Shown: positions 20,533-30,416, counted from the stretch's first letter. The stretch: 64,000 nucleotides of DNA from Gilliamella sp. App4-10 (GCF_001690495.1 NZ_LZGS01000004.1:1-64000), one strand, 5' to 3'. The notes: generated by a model not told the origin, from the letters alone. Made by a program: numbers and translations.

Positions 20533-21114
20533 TTAGCTAATGCCCTCTTTGACCGCCAAACAGATTTTGGGATATAACAAAAAAAATAGCGACTCTAATT
20601 GAGTATAATGCTGTTTAATATCAACAATAGTTTCTTTTAACAAATACAGTTTTGGTCTTCTATTTGCCATACCACTGAGCACGTTGCCAACAAAGTCGAT
20701 AGAAGTATAATTTTCGAGCCATGAACCTTGCCACATCGCATTCATAAAATGCTGATAATCAACGGGATAAGCGTCAATATAAGGTTGGATATGCGCTTTT
20801 GTCACTTGATTAAATTGAGTTACACTGGGCAGCAACCCATAATTAACCCAGTGCTTTGACAAAAAATGATCCCACACAATATCTAATGTAATGGGTGCAA
20901 CGCGTTGATGCGATTTCCGAAATAGTAACTTAGCTTGCTTAACTTCATGCAAGTTATCAATTAGGTTATCAATTTTGCGATGTAACATAATGCCATCGGC
21001 AATATCGGAATGATAAGTTAAATAGGGATTTCCTTTAACAAAATCTGCTACTGTATTCCCGATTAACGAACTGTGCGCTAACGTAGCCAAATGCAAATGA
21101 GCCAAAATATTCAT
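20533..21114 (-). CDS. acpH: Acyl carrier protein phosphodiesterase
   Basis: Removes 4'-phosphopantetheine from holo-ACP. The 193-residue product begins MNILAHLHLA, and has GNTVADFVKGNP, HRKIDNLIDNLHEV, RRVAPITLD-like QRVAPITLDIVWDHFLSKHW and NVLSGMANRRPKL, all matching AcpH (YajB); length equals E. coli (193). The conserved HD-like His and Asp residues (HRKID, WDHF) are retained. It starts 18 bases after the siderophore-interacting protein gene on the same strand, probably cotranscribed by chance of position rather than function. Confidence 0.95.
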   Translation of the reverse strand: MNILAHLHLATLAHSSLIGNTVADFVKGNPYLTYHSDIADGIMLHRKIDNLIDNLHEVKQAKLLFRKSHQRVAPITLDIVWDHFLSKHWVNYGLLPSVTQFNQVTKAHIQPYIDAYPVDYQHFMNAMWQGSWLENYTSIDFVGNVLSGMANRRPKLYLLKETIVDIKQHYTQLESLFFLLYPKICLAVKEGIS

Positions 21115-21132
21115 AAAAATAGCAACCGTTAA

Positions 21133-21939
21133 TTATTCACGATGCTTAAATTGACCTTCGGCAAAACCTTTTCGCCAATAGTTGGTAATTTGAAAAGCAT
21201 CAGGCGATAAATGTGTATATTTACCCTTAATAGCATGGCGAACAGGTTGTGCCAATGAACGCTCCATTCCCCCCCAAAACAACAGCTTATTTTTTCCAGA
21301 TAAATCAGCGTTGATCACCGCATCAACTAATTGATGGGGATTGTCCGAATTTTGTACAAACCAATTTACTGCAATATTTTTATTATCTGGCAACGATACC
21401 ATATCACTTTTATGATTAACCTGTATAAAGGCAAAAGCCTTATGTTTTTTGGGAAGATGTTCAAGCGTATAACAAATGGCTGGCACGGCAGAAATATCAC
21501 CAATTAACACCAAACAATCATTAGTAAAATACAACTTACTGGCAGCGCCAATTAAACCGATTTGATCGCCAACCTTGGCTTTTTGCGACCATACCGAAGC
21601 CAAACCAGTGTCATGAATAGTAAAATCCACAAAAAACTGATTGGTGACACTATCAAATTCACGCACACTATAGTTACGAACAAGCACACGTAGCTTATCG
21701 TCAAGAACAATTTTATTATTATCATCAAGCTTAGGAAAGATAATTAAGCCGGTTGAAGGATCAGGGAAGAGTAATTTTAAATACGGGCAAACCCATAAGG
21801 GATCGATATTAACCGGTTTATTACTACTAAACTGCACGCGGATAAAACTGGGAGATATTTTTTCAACCTTCAATACTGTTAATAACGCATTGACTATGAC
21901 TTTTTTGTTTGCTTCGTTTTTTTTTGTTTTTTCATCCAT
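21133..21939 (-). CDS. Siderophore-interacting protein (FAD/NADPH ferric-siderophore reductase)
   Basis: About 268 residues of the SIP/ViuB family. The FAD-binding motif appears as RNYSVREF, followed by VDFTIHDTGLASVWSQKAKVG-like segment and the NAD(P)-binding C-terminal half (LVLIGDISAVPA, LLFWGGMER, and the closing NYWRKGFAEGQF). These reduce ferric siderophores in the cytosol to release iron. GTG at 21942 precedes ATG at 21939; AGGA sits 8 bases before the ATG. I looked for a Fur box in the leader and did not find a convincing one. No siderophore receptor gene is adjacent. Confidence 0.88.
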   Translation of the reverse strand: MDEKTKKNEANKKVIVNALLTVLKVEKISPSFIRVQFSSNKPVNIDPLWVCPYLKLLFPDPSTGLIIFPKLDDNNKIVLDDKLRVLVRNYSVREFDSVTNQFFVDFTIHDTGLASVWSQKAKVGDQIGLIGAASKLYFTNDCLVLIGDISAVPAICYTLEHLPKKHKAFAFIQVNHKSDMVSLPDNKNIAVNWFVQNSDNPHQLVDAVINADLSGKNKLLFWGGMERSLAQPVRHAIKGKYTHLSPDAFQITNYWRKGFAEGQFKHRE

Positions 21940-22090
21940 CACGCCGATCCTTATATTTATAGTTAATTGAACTCATCATACAACAAAAATTGTTCGAGTA
22001 ATGCTATTTTTACAATTGAAAAAACAGATAAAGTTATTCCACCTAAAAGCGATGGAATAAGTTTAAACAAAACTAAATTAACAAACAAAC

Positions 22091-22753
22091 TTAAAACGTT
22101 AACGTACCAAAGGCATTACACCAATCTTGATCAAACTTATTAATTGCCGCATCCACAGCTGGATCAGAAATAAACTGTTCCGCCACATCTACTGGCAACG
22201 TAATAGATTTGCAACCCGCAAGCATACAATCTAACGCTTGCCTTGGTGTTCTAAAACTGGCGGCTAATACCATCGACTGAGGACAATGCAAATCTAACAA
22301 TTTTTGCAACTCAAGCACGGTATCTTTGCTATTTCCACCCTGAGCATCGATGCGGTTGACATAAGGTGCGATATATTTAGCCCCAGCTAATGCCGCTAAA
22401 AAGCCCTGTCCTGCACCATAAACAGCCGTGCCTAACGTAGGAATACCTTGTTCGGTTAGTTCTTTTATCGCAATCAAGCCTTGCGCATTAACGGGAATTT
22501 TAGTCACAATCGACGGCACAGCCTTTCTAAGCTGATGAGCTTCTTTTATCATTTCGTCCGCATTACTTGAAAGCACTTGGGCAAACAACAATTTATCTGT
22601 ACCTAGCACCTCTTGTAATTCAGCCAATAATGAAAAGATAGGCTTACCTGATTTTGCCACAATGCTCGGATTAGTGGTCACGCCACAAATAGGCAACACT
22701 TTAGCTAAACGTTTGATGGCAGCAATATCGGCGGTATCTAAATATAATTCCAT
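22091..22753 (-). CDS. fsaA: Fructose-6-phosphate aldolase
   Basis: 220 residues of the small transaldolase-like class. [30 protein letters not shown], the Schiff-base lysine in IVTKIPVN (about residue 85), [25 protein letters not shown] and [12 protein letters not shown] match E. coli FsaA closely. The enzyme cleaves fructose-6-phosphate to dihydroxyacetone and glyceraldehyde-3-phosphate and also does aldol additions with dihydroxyacetone. A strong AGGAG precedes ATG. A divergent AraC regulator starts about 260 bases away and is a candidate regulator. No dihydroxyacetone kinase gene is adjacent. Confidence 0.95.
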   Translation of the reverse strand: MELYLDTADIAAIKRLAKVLPICGVTTNPSIVAKSGKPIFSLLAELQEVLGTDKLLFAQVLSSNADEMIKEAHQLRKAVPSIVTKIPVNAQGLIAIKELTEQGIPTLGTAVYGAGQGFLAALAGAKYIAPYVNRIDAQGGNSKDTVLELQKLLDLHCPQSMVLAASFRTPRQALDCMLAGCKSITLPVDVAEQFISDPAVDAAINKFDQDWCNAFGTLTF

Positions 22754-23010
22754 GGTTAACTCCTAATTCAGAATGAACAAATTTGTTAACATATAACAAC
22801 ATTTACATAACAAACATCGTAAAAAAAAATAATTCTACCGCCTAGAAGACGAACTTGCCATTTACTGGACTTTTGTACGCTATATAAAAAAATGAGACTT
22901 AGATCACACAATTAAAAATTTAAAATAACTTATTAAATAGAAACGAGTTATAACAATTTTCATCTTTTTTAAACTGTATATAATTTAAACAAACCTACAC
23001 TACTTAATTT

Positions 23011-23883
23011 ATGCTTATGATAAAATCCATCAACAACGCATTAACCAAGTTTGTAATTCGTCAGCAAACAATCAATCGTATCTATTTTGTAAATAACAGT
23101 AATTGCGCCCCTTTGGATACCTACCCAGTCAAATTTCCGCAAATTGAAATCATATTAGAAGGAACGCAACAAATGCAATGGACGGATAACAATGGAAAAA
23201 TTATTGAAAAAATATTATCGACTAATGATCTTTTATATATTTCCGCTCAAAGCTGGAACAAACCCATTTGGACAAGCCCTGTTACTTTATTAAACATCTT
23301 GTTTGGTAAACAACAAATTAGTATAAGCTTATTGCATTGGGATGGTACACAACTAATTTCACTTGGGCAAATTAACACGCCAAGACGTGGTCCTCGGGTT
23401 GGTACATTTATTATTCAAGCACTGAATGAACTCATTTGGCAAAAACAATCATGTAAACAAAATCAAACTGCTTACTACCTGATTCACAGTTTACTTAGCA
23501 ATACGTTAGATTTGCTCAATACCGAAATCAAAACTTCATCCAAAACAACCAGCCTATATGAAGCTATTCGCCAATATATCGATATACACTTTCGTGAAGA
23601 TATAACGCGTGACTTTTTGGCAAATATGTTTTACATTTCACCCAATTACTTATCACACCTATTTCAAAGCGAGGGAAAAATAGGGTTAAATGAATATCTA
23701 AATCATATTCGCTTAGAATATGCCAAATTGCTATTAAAGGATTATGATCTAAATATAAAAGAAATTGCTCTAGCATCGGGGTTTAAAGATAGTAATTATT
23801 TTTGTCGGATTTTTAAAAAAAAGACAGAGCGAACGCCAACAGAATATCGTCGGCAATATCATAGTAAGTTGGTAATCAAATAA
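23011..23883 (+). CDS. AraC-family transcriptional regulator
   Basis: 290 residues. The last 100 residues hold the double helix-turn-helix of AraC/XylS regulators: DITRDFLANMFYISPNYLSHLFQ, the LRLEYAKLLL-like IRLEYAKLLLKDYDLNIKEIA and the GFKDSNYFCRIFKKKTERTP signature. The N-terminal 180 residues look like a cupin-type sensing domain (FPQIEIILEGTQQMQWTDN). The inducer cannot be read from sequence. It is divergent from fsaA and may control it. Two possible ATG starts (23011, 23017) have no clear Shine-Dalgarno sequence. Confidence 0.85.
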   Translation: MLMIKSINNALTKFVIRQQTINRIYFVNNSNCAPLDTYPVKFPQIEIILEGTQQMQWTDNNGKIIEKILSTNDLLYISAQSWNKPIWTSPVTLLNILFGKQQISISLLHWDGTQLISLGQINTPRRGPRVGTFIIQALNELIWQKQSCKQNQTAYYLIHSLLSNTLDLLNTEIKTSSKTTSLYEAIRQYIDIHFREDITRDFLANMFYISPNYLSHLFQSEGKIGLNEYLNHIRLEYAKLLLKDYDLNIKEIALASGFKDSNYFCRIFKKKTERTPTEYRRQYHSKLVIK

Positions 23884-23894
23884 CTTTTTTATAG

Positions 23895-24173
23895 CTAGAT
23901 TTTGCACTTGTTTGGTTTTGTACTTTGCTGCATAACATATGCCCTATCCTTTGCTAGGTGTTCTAATAACGCTGAATGATCGGCATATTCCGATACCAAA
24001 TAAATAGCAGCAATAGCCTCTGGCTACTGTCAAAGATCAGAACTTTTTCACATAAAAAACTTTCAGGTAGCTTATTGATTTTATTTATTTTTTATTTCAA
24101 ATAAAATCAAATGTTTATGCACAGTGAGCATCATACTGTCAGACAGTGATAATGCCAGCATTGCTAATACTGC
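23895..24173 (-). pseudogene. Decayed gene remnant (frameshifted)
   Basis: On the minus strand three consecutive segments look like one broken protein: MLALSLSDSMMLTVHKHL and LILFEIKNK down to a TAA near 24081, then in another frame KINKLPESFLCEKVLIFDSS, then back in the first frame PEAIAAIYLVSEYADHSAL followed by LEHLAKDRAYVMQQ ending at TAG 23895. The first and last segments share a frame, so two compensating frameshifts would join them. I do not recognise the family. The 423-base stretch 23884-24306 holds nothing else except the proP terminator and an AT-rich 12-bp hairpin at 24075-24110. Confidence 0.4.
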
Positions 24174-24246
24174 CTATGCGGCGGTAAACTAGAAACCCAT
24201 ATACTATGAGCCTTGTTTAGCAAAAGGCAAATAGGATTTTGCTTGT

Positions 24247-24271
24247 AAAAACCCTTTTTTGCAGGGTTTTT
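24247..24271 (-). terminator. Rho-independent terminator of proP
   Basis: A 9-bp stem (aaaaaccct/agggttttt) with a 7-base loop lies about 35 bases after the proP stop, with the U-run on the minus-strand side. It could also act on the opposite strand. Confidence 0.7.
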
Positions 24272-24306
24272 AAAGTAAAACATACAAAACCAAATAAATA
24301 AAAAGA

Positions 24307-25812
24307 TCAATCTAACTTCGGATGCTGGTCCACTAAATTCTGTCGTTGTTCCTGCAAAGTTTCTATTTTTTGTTCAATATCTTCGACTTTGTGCTCTATG
24401 GTGTCAAAGTGATCCGATAAGATTTCTTTGGCTTCTGAACGATCTGATGCCGCTGGCGTTGCACCACGCAATGGTTGGTTTGCTGTTTCTCTCATCTTTA
24501 TGCCTGTAAGTAAGCCAACTAATGCCACAACCATTAGATAATAGGCTGGCATATATAGATTATTACTTTCTGCAACCAACCAAGCGATAACAGTCGGTGT
24601 CGCACCAGCAACTAATACCGAAATATTAAAGGATATGGCCAGAGCACTGTAACGAATACTGGTCGGAAAGATAGCCGGTAAAATAGAAGCCATAACACCA
24701 GTAAAACAGTTAAGTAACACAGCCAAAATCAGTAACCCTAAGAAAATAAGACCAATAATGTCACTATTGATCATAACAAACGCAGGATAAGAAAGAATTA
24801 ATAAGCCTAGGCTACCGCCAATAATAAATGGTCTACGACCTATTTTGTCGCTAATAAAACCGATCAATGGTTGCACAAATAGCATACCAATCATGATGGC
24901 AATAATAATTAGCACACCATGATCGGTATCATAATTTAAGTTATGAGATAAGTAGCTAGGCATATAAGTAAGCAACATATAATAAGTCACATTAGTAACA
25001 ATCACGAGTCCCACACAGACCAATAGGCTTTTCCAATATTGGGTTATGATCTGTTTAAACGTCATTTTAGGTTGATTAGAAATATGATTGCGATCATTTT
25101 GATCCATTAAATCAGTATGCTGTTGAAATGCAGGTGTTTCATCTAGAGCATGACGTAAGTAAATCCCAATTAGTCCAAGTGGTAAAGCAAATAAAAATGG
25201 AACTCGCCAGCCCCAATCATGAAATGCAACTTTTCCAAGAATACTAGATAAAAGCACTACTAAACCAGCACCCACTAAGAAACCCGCAATAGAACCAAAA
25301 TCTAACCAACTCCCCATAAAACCACGTTTACGATCTGGCGAGTATTCGGCAACAAAGATGGCGGCGCCAGAATATTCGCCCCCAATTGAAAAACCTTGAG
25401 CAAATTTAGCTAGCAGTAATAATATAGGTGCAGAAATACCTATTGAAGCATAAGAAGGAATTAAGCCAATACAAAAAGTGCTTAACGACATAATAATAAT
25501 GGTGATAGATAATACTTTTTGTCGTCCAAATTTATCGCCAAGAATACCAAAAACCAATCCCCCTAACGGCCGAACTAAAAACGGTACCGAAAACGTGGCT
25601 AACGCGGCCACCATTTGAACACTAGGTGATGCATCAGGGAAAAAAACTTGCCCTAACACATAAGCTAAAAAGCCATACACACCAAAATCAAACCACTCCA
25701 TCGCATTACCCAGCGCTGCTGCAGTAATGGCTTTTTTTAACTTGCTATCATCAATTATTGTAATATCGTTAATGTTTAATGGTTTGTTTTTGGATTTTCT
25801 TGTTTTTTTCAT
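24307..25812 (-). CDS. proP: Proline/glycine betaine:H+ symporter ProP
   Basis: MFS osmoprotectant transporter with 12 membrane segments. From ATG 25812 the product is 501 residues; E. coli ProP is 500. GNAMEWFDFGVYGF, SVGGEYSGA-type IGGEYSGAAIFVAEYSPDRKRG, YYMLLTYMPSYLSHNL and the ANQPLRGATPAAS link match ProP. The last 45 residues form the acidic heptad coiled coil (HFDTIEHKVEDIEQKIETL) that sets the osmotic activation point. The upstream ATG at 25836 is rejected because GGCGG lies 6 bases before 25812. The 313-base leader contains an inverted repeat aaggtaa/ttacctt at about 25860-25877. Confidence 0.96.
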   Translation of the reverse strand: MKKTRKSKNKPLNINDITIIDDSKLKKAITAAALGNAMEWFDFGVYGFLAYVLGQVFFPDASPSVQMVAALATFSVPFLVRPLGGLVFGILGDKFGRQKVLSITIIIMSLSTFCIGLIPSYASIGISAPILLLLAKFAQGFSIGGEYSGAAIFVAEYSPDRKRGFMGSWLDFGSIAGFLVGAGLVVLLSSILGKVAFHDWGWRVPFLFALPLGLIGIYLRHALDETPAFQQHTDLMDQNDRNHISNQPKMTFKQIITQYWKSLLVCVGLVIVTNVTYYMLLTYMPSYLSHNLNYDTDHGVLIIIAIMIGMLFVQPLIGFISDKIGRRPFIIGGSLGLLILSYPAFVMINSDIIGLIFLGLLILAVLLNCFTGVMASILPAIFPTSIRYSALAISFNISVLVAGATPTVIAWLVAESNNLYMPAYYLMVVALVGLLTGIKMRETANQPLRGATPAASDRSEAKEILSDHFDTIEHKVEDIEQKIETLQEQRQNLVDQHPKLD

Positions 25813-25836
25813 AAAATACCGCCTGTTTACATACAA

Positions 25837-26149
25837 ATAATAAAAAGGAATGATGCAACAAGGTAAACGGTTACCTTTTAATACATAAAGAACAATACTT
25901 TTTAGATTACACTTTGAACAGTGTTTATCAGTTAATTAAAATTGAAGCAAAATACAGCAAAGATAAAAAAAGAGGATAATAAAAAAGCAAAAACTAATGT
26001 TTTATTGTCTATTTTGTTTTTTATCAAATCACAACAAAACAATTCCTTTTTGTGAATATTGAATACCAATTATAGCAAAATAACCCTATTTTGTAAAATG
26101 CAGTGAATGGGTTAGCTAATAATGCAATATTTTAAACATGATTGTCGGT
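25837..26149. other. proP leader region
   Basis: 313 bases with no gene. The stretch carries a short inverted repeat (aaggtaa, 4-base spacer, ttacctt) about 50 bases before the proP start, which could be an operator or a leader hairpin. The rest is AT-rich with no promoter that I can single out. Confidence 0.4.
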
Positions 26150-27031
26150 TTATTTTTTTGAACAAAAATAGATCCCAATCACAATGAATACTATCGAAAC
26201 AAGATGAAAATAGGCAACTTGTGTATGTAAAAACACAATACTGAAAATGCCGGCTGACAAGGGGATGATGTGAGTATAAATTTGCCCTCTCGTTGCACCA
26301 ATTTCAACTATGCCTTTATTCCAAAACAAATAAGATAGCCAAGATGCAAAAATAGCAATATAGAGTAAACCAAGCAAAAAATTGGGAGTCGCATAATGCG
26401 CTAAATTAGTCACAGGATAAAAATAAAAATACACTAATGCAATAGGCAGTAATATTGCTGAACCTAACAGAGCACTGACAGTCACAAAAGCGTTACCTGA
26501 TATTGATTTATCTTTTAACCGCAAAAATGCGCTATAACAAGCCCAACTCATTGCTGAAGCCATTGCCCACAGATCCCCTTTATTGATATTACTAAGTTCA
26601 CTTAAATTGGCTAGATTTCCTTGTAAAATCAAATAAATTACACCAATGGTACTAAATAAAACTCCTACAATATTATTTTTTGAAATCGTATCATTAAATA
26701 ATAATTTATTCATAACCAACACCATACATGGTGTTGCCGAAAGGTAAATTGAGGCATTAAGCGATGAGGTATATTGTAATCCAATATAAAGTGTCAAAGG
26801 GAATAAAATTTGCCCAAAAATAGCGAGCAAACATATCGGCCAAATTGATTTTTTAATTTTAAGCAGATCATGACAGAGTTGTTGGTGATATAAACACAAT
26901 AATAACAGTGCAGTGATAATCCATCGACCTTCAGATATTACCATAGGATCGGCTTGTGTAACTAAAACGCGCCCAACAACATAATTTCCGCCCCAAAAAC
27001 AAGCTGCTAATGTAAGCAATAAATATGGCAT
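26150..27031 (-). CDS. EamA/DMT-family transporter
   Basis: 293 residues with ten predicted membrane segments in two EamA repeats (first about 1-135 beginning PYLLLTLAACFWGGNYVVGR, second about 150-290 beginning GDLWAMASAMSWACYSAFLR). These are drug/metabolite exporters of the inner membrane; the substrate cannot be told from sequence. The duplicated motif structure and PCMVLVMNKLLFNDTISKN are typical. Start ATG 27031 is preceded by AGGG. It is upstream of proP on the same strand but separated by 313 bases, so probably independent. Confidence 0.88.
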   Translation of the reverse strand: MPYLLLTLAACFWGGNYVVGRVLVTQADPMVISEGRWIITALLLLCLYHQQLCHDLLKIKKSIWPICLLAIFGQILFPLTLYIGLQYTSSLNASIYLSATPCMVLVMNKLLFNDTISKNNIVGVLFSTIGVIYLILQGNLANLSELSNINKGDLWAMASAMSWACYSAFLRLKDKSISGNAFVTVSALLGSAILLPIALVYFYFYPVTNLAHYATPNFLLGLLYIAIFASWLSYLFWNKGIVEIGATRGQIYTHIIPLSAGIFSIVFLHTQVAYFHLVSIVFIVIGIYFCSKK

Positions 27032-27252
27032 AGTAATACCCTAACATTAGAATGAAGATACGATGGTTTTTAATACCATTATATACCTAAAATTAACAAG
27101 AAAATAACCAATTTAAAAACAAATACTGTGTCTATTTTTATTCATTTAATTTCATTAATTTGTTCAATTTGCAACGACAATAATAACTTAACCTAGAATC
27201 CTTGTTTGTTATCCTTTAAAATAATTAAATTAAAACTGATAAGGTGATCCCT

Positions 27253-28110
27253 ATGCGCTGGAGAGACCAAAGAGAGAGTGATAATATTGAAGATCGTCGT
27301 TCGCAATCAGGAAGTGAAATGGGAACAAAAATCCCAATTGGAGGTAAAGGCAAAGTTGTTCTATTTATTGTGGTGTTAGTAGCGGGCTATTATGGCGTTG
27401 ATTTGACTGGTTTGCTAAATTCAAGCCTAATTGATACCAGTAATACCGAGCAAAATTCCAATCAATATTCAATTGACGATGAAGATGCCGCTAAATTTAC
27501 ATCCGTCATTTTAGCCAGTACTGAAGATTACTGGCATCAAGAATTTCAACGTTTAGGTAAAACCTATACGCCACCAAAATTAGTACTTTACAAAGGTACA
27601 ACAAGAACATCGTGTGGCACTGGGCAAACCTTTATGGGGCCATTTTATTGCAGTATTGATAAAACCGTTTATCTCGATATGTCGTTTTATCAAGAGATGA
27701 AACAGCGACTTGGCGGTGGTGGCGATTTTGCTCAGGGCTATGTGATTGCGCACGAAATTGGTCATCATGTACAAAATTTACTGGGAACATTTAGCCAAGT
27801 TGAGCATTTAAAACAGGATCAATCAGCAATAACGAATAATCAATTATCCGTTAAGTTAGAACTGCAAGCCGATTGTTTTGCTGGCATGTGGGGCAATGCA
27901 ATGCAGCAACAAAACCGACTAGATACAGGTGATATTGAACAAGCCTTAAACACGGCAAAAGCTATTGGCGATGATCGCTTGCAACAACAAAGCGAAGGAT
28001 ATGTGGTGCCCGATAGTTTTACACACGGCACATCTAAGCAACGTTATACTTGGTTTAAACGTGGGTTTGATAGCGGTGCAATTAATGAATGCAATACATT
28101 TGCCCAATAA
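27253..28110 (+). CDS. ypfJ: Putative neutral zinc metallopeptidase YpfJ
   Basis: 285 residues from ATG 27253 (GTG at 27244 is inside the ribosome-binding region AAGGTG). The start [20 protein letters not shown] and single membrane anchor [19 protein letters not shown] (about 35-54) are the family hallmark. The zinc motif HEIGHHVQ lies at about 167-174, and [11 protein letters not shown] and the PDSFTHGTS segment follow, as in E. coli YpfJ. The catalytic domain should face the periplasm. Function is unknown. surE follows in the same frame 9 bases after the stop. Confidence 0.92.
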   Translation: MRWRDQRESDNIEDRRSQSGSEMGTKIPIGGKGKVVLFIVVLVAGYYGVDLTGLLNSSLIDTSNTEQNSNQYSIDDEDAAKFTSVILASTEDYWHQEFQRLGKTYTPPKLVLYKGTTRTSCGTGQTFMGPFYCSIDKTVYLDMSFYQEMKQRLGGGGDFAQGYVIAHEIGHHVQNLLGTFSQVEHLKQDQSAITNNQLSVKLELQADCFAGMWGNAMQQQNRLDTGDIEQALNTAKAIGDDRLQQQSEGYVVPDSFTHGTSKQRYTWFKRGFDSGAINECNTFAQ

Positions 28111-28119
28111 GGAAAGAAT

Positions 28120-28899
28120 ATACTAAATAAGCTAGTTAACCGCGTTTTATTAGTGAATGATGACGGATTTGATGCACCGGGCATTAAGCTATTGCACCAA
28201 ATCGCAAAGCAAATTGCCCACGAGGTTTGGCTTGTTGCGCCAGCGATAGATCAAAGTGGTGTATCGTGTTCGGTAAGCCTAAAATCGCCATTTAGAGTTA
28301 CTCAGCGTGGTAAACACGAATTTGCCGTTTATGGCACACCTGCCGATTGTTCGTTATTTGCGATTAAATATTTGATGGCGGATCATTTACCTGATCTTGT
28401 GCTATCGGGAATTAATAATGGTTCGAATGTAGGCTTTGAAACAGTCTTATCTGGCACGGTTGGTGCAGCAATGATGGCAATGACGTTGAGCGTTCCTGCG
28501 ATTGCTTTAAGTCAAGTAACCACTGAAGATAATCAGCCAACTAATTGGGATTGTGCTAAGCACCATGCACAATCAGTTATTGCTAAATTACTTTCATTAT
28601 CGGCTCCGAAAAATATCTGCTTTAATGTTAATTTTCCTGCCTGTGCGGCACATCAAGTTAAAGGTTTGAAAATAACCAAACAAGGCGATAGCGATGTAAG
28701 TCGTTTTGTAGTGATGCCAACCCAAGATCCCGAAGGTAATGATTACTTTTGGTTCAGAGCTAAACGTAATTTGCAAATAATTGATGAAAATAAAGAACTT
28801 GATGCCACTAATGCCGACTTTATTACCATTACACCATTGAGTTATGAAAGGACAGATTATGCCTTTTATGAAAAACTGTTAAACACATTTGATATTTAA
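28120..28899 (+). CDS. surE: 5'/3'-nucleotidase SurE (probable ATA start)
   Basis: Survival protein with nucleotidase activity on nucleoside monophosphates. The metal-binding NDDG follows RVLLV, and PADCSLFAI-like GTPADCSLFAIKYL, DLVLSGINNGSNVG and SGTVGAAM are intact. Before NDDG the frame reads LNKLVNRVLLV, the conserved first strand, but contains no ATG, GTG or TTG after the ypfJ stop except GTG at 28153, which would start inside the strand directly before NDDG. AAGGA at 28109-28113 is ideally spaced for ATA at 28120, so I annotate that start, with GTG 28153 as the alternative (248 residues). The downstream partner pcm is absent. Confidence 0.85.
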   Translation: MLNKLVNRVLLVNDDGFDAPGIKLLHQIAKQIAHEVWLVAPAIDQSGVSCSVSLKSPFRVTQRGKHEFAVYGTPADCSLFAIKYLMADHLPDLVLSGINNGSNVGFETVLSGTVGAAMMAMTLSVPAIALSQVTTEDNQPTNWDCAKHHAQSVIAKLLSLSAPKNICFNVNFPACAAHQVKGLKITKQGDSDVSRFVVMPTQDPEGNDYFWFRAKRNLQIIDENKELDATNADFITITPLSYERTDYAFYEKLLNTFDI

Positions 28900-28912
28900 T
28901 GGTTTCCGAGGC

Positions 28913-28944
28913 TTCGTCTTTCTCGCATTTGGGAAAGACGAAGT
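28913..28944. terminator. Hairpin between convergent surE and setB-like gene
   Basis: Perfect 11-bp inverted repeat (cttcgtctttc and its complement) with a 10-base loop, just after surE. No long U-run; probably works in both directions. Confidence 0.55.
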
Positions 28945-28990
28945 TACATTTAATAATCTTTTCGTTGTTAATTCTTTTGTGGTTAATTAT

Positions 28991-30217
28991 CTAGCTGATT
29001 ACTCGCCTTTCAGCTGCTTTACTGTTTGCATCTTTCACCAATGCACAAAATAATAATGATATCGCAACCATAACTAACGCAATCCAATAGATAACCTCAT
29101 GTCCATAGGCTTCTGAGACAAATCCTTGCAACATTCCAGCGATAATTATGCTAAAGATAACACCATTATTAAATAAAGTTGAAGCCACTCCCATTTGAGT
29201 TGGCAATAAGTCCTGAAAATAGATAATGCCAATATTGGCCACAATCCCAATAAATAGCGCGTTAAATAGCTGTAATGCTAATAATGCGGATTTATCTGTG
29301 CAAAAAATCATACCAATATAAAAAATTAAGCCACAGATAATCGCAATAAAAAACAGATTTCGTTTGTCTAAATAAGGCACTAAATATCCTGCAATGATCA
29401 TAACGGGGATTTCAATACCCGCAGCAAGCCCCATTAGCATCCCTGGCAATGAATCAGATAGATGCAATACAACATCCACATAAATCGGCATATCGATGAT
29501 ATACATCATGTTTGCTGTCCACATAAATACGGTGGATAACAATAAGCACAGCACATTCCTGTTTTTCCAAATTGGTTGATTTGCCGCTTGTAGCTCTGTT
29601 GCGCTATTGAATTGTGAAGTGGGATTTTTTGCAACTGAAGGTAAAAAAATGGCAACAAACAGCATCGCGACTATAAACATGCTCATGGCGGTTAAATACA
29701 TAACCGTAAAGCCAAATTTAACGGCTAAACCAAATGAAATTGGCGGGCCAAACACCCAAGCTAACGAAAGTTGAGCACGAATAAGTGAATTAAAGGCCAC
29801 AACATTACGTCCCGTTTTAACCGCATATTCGCGCGCTAGGGCAAAAATTTGTGGCATAGCAGCAGACGATAACGCAGCAAACAGCACCCCAAGGGTGATT
29901 AACACCAAATAGTGACGTGAAAAGGCAAAGATGACACTGTTAGCAATACCCATTAAACAGCAGAAAATGACAATATAACGCCTGTCACCCTTTTGGTCGG
30001 AATATTTAGCCAATAAAAAACTACCCACAATGCTCGCTAAAGCATTAATCGAGAAAAAAAGCCCTACTAAACGTGAATCAACATTGACTTCAAAAGTTAA
30101 AAATCGACTTAATGTGGGGGATTGTAAAGCACCTGCAATACCAACAATAAAAGTGGTCACTAAAAAAGCAAAAAAAATAGTACTTTGCTTTTGACGAAAC
30201 GAAGTTTCATGAACCAT
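28991..30217 (-). CDS. SetA/SetB-family sugar efflux transporter
   Basis: 408 residues, 12-TM MFS exporter. VGLFFSINALASIVGSFLLA, KYSDQKGDRRYIVIFCCLMG, FAFSRHYLVLITLGVLFAA, MPQIFALAREYA, SLAWVFGPP and FMWTANMMYIIDMP match E. coli SetA/SetB, which export glucosides and lactose and relieve sugar-phosphate stress. Paralogues differ mainly in substrate range, so I give no symbol. A strong GGAGGG precedes ATG. It converges with surE and is divergent from the 5'-nucleotidase gene. Confidence 0.9.
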   Translation of the reverse strand: MVHETSFRQKQSTIFFAFLVTTFIVGIAGALQSPTLSRFLTFEVNVDSRLVGLFFSINALASIVGSFLLAKYSDQKGDRRYIVIFCCLMGIANSVIFAFSRHYLVLITLGVLFAALSSAAMPQIFALAREYAVKTGRNVVAFNSLIRAQLSLAWVFGPPISFGLAVKFGFTVMYLTAMSMFIVAMLFVAIFLPSVAKNPTSQFNSATELQAANQPIWKNRNVLCLLLSTVFMWTANMMYIIDMPIYVDVVLHLSDSLPGMLMGLAAGIEIPVMIIAGYLVPYLDKRNLFFIAIICGLIFYIGMIFCTDKSALLALQLFNALFIGIVANIGIIYFQDLLPTQMGVASTLFNNGVIFSIIIAGMLQGFVSEAYGHEVIYWIALVMVAISLLFCALVKDANSKAAERRVIS

Positions 30218-30416
30218 AAAAACCCTCCATTAGGTTGTTTTTTTAGATTATATACTGAATATCGACATAAAAGTAAGATGAAAAACCTATCTATTAAGTA
30301 ATAAACTAACTATTAGTAATAATCTTTACTATTAACTTATTGAATAAAATTAATTGTAATAAGTAAAAAATTCACATATAGTTTTATTCATCCAATGAAA
30401 GGAATATTATAAATAA

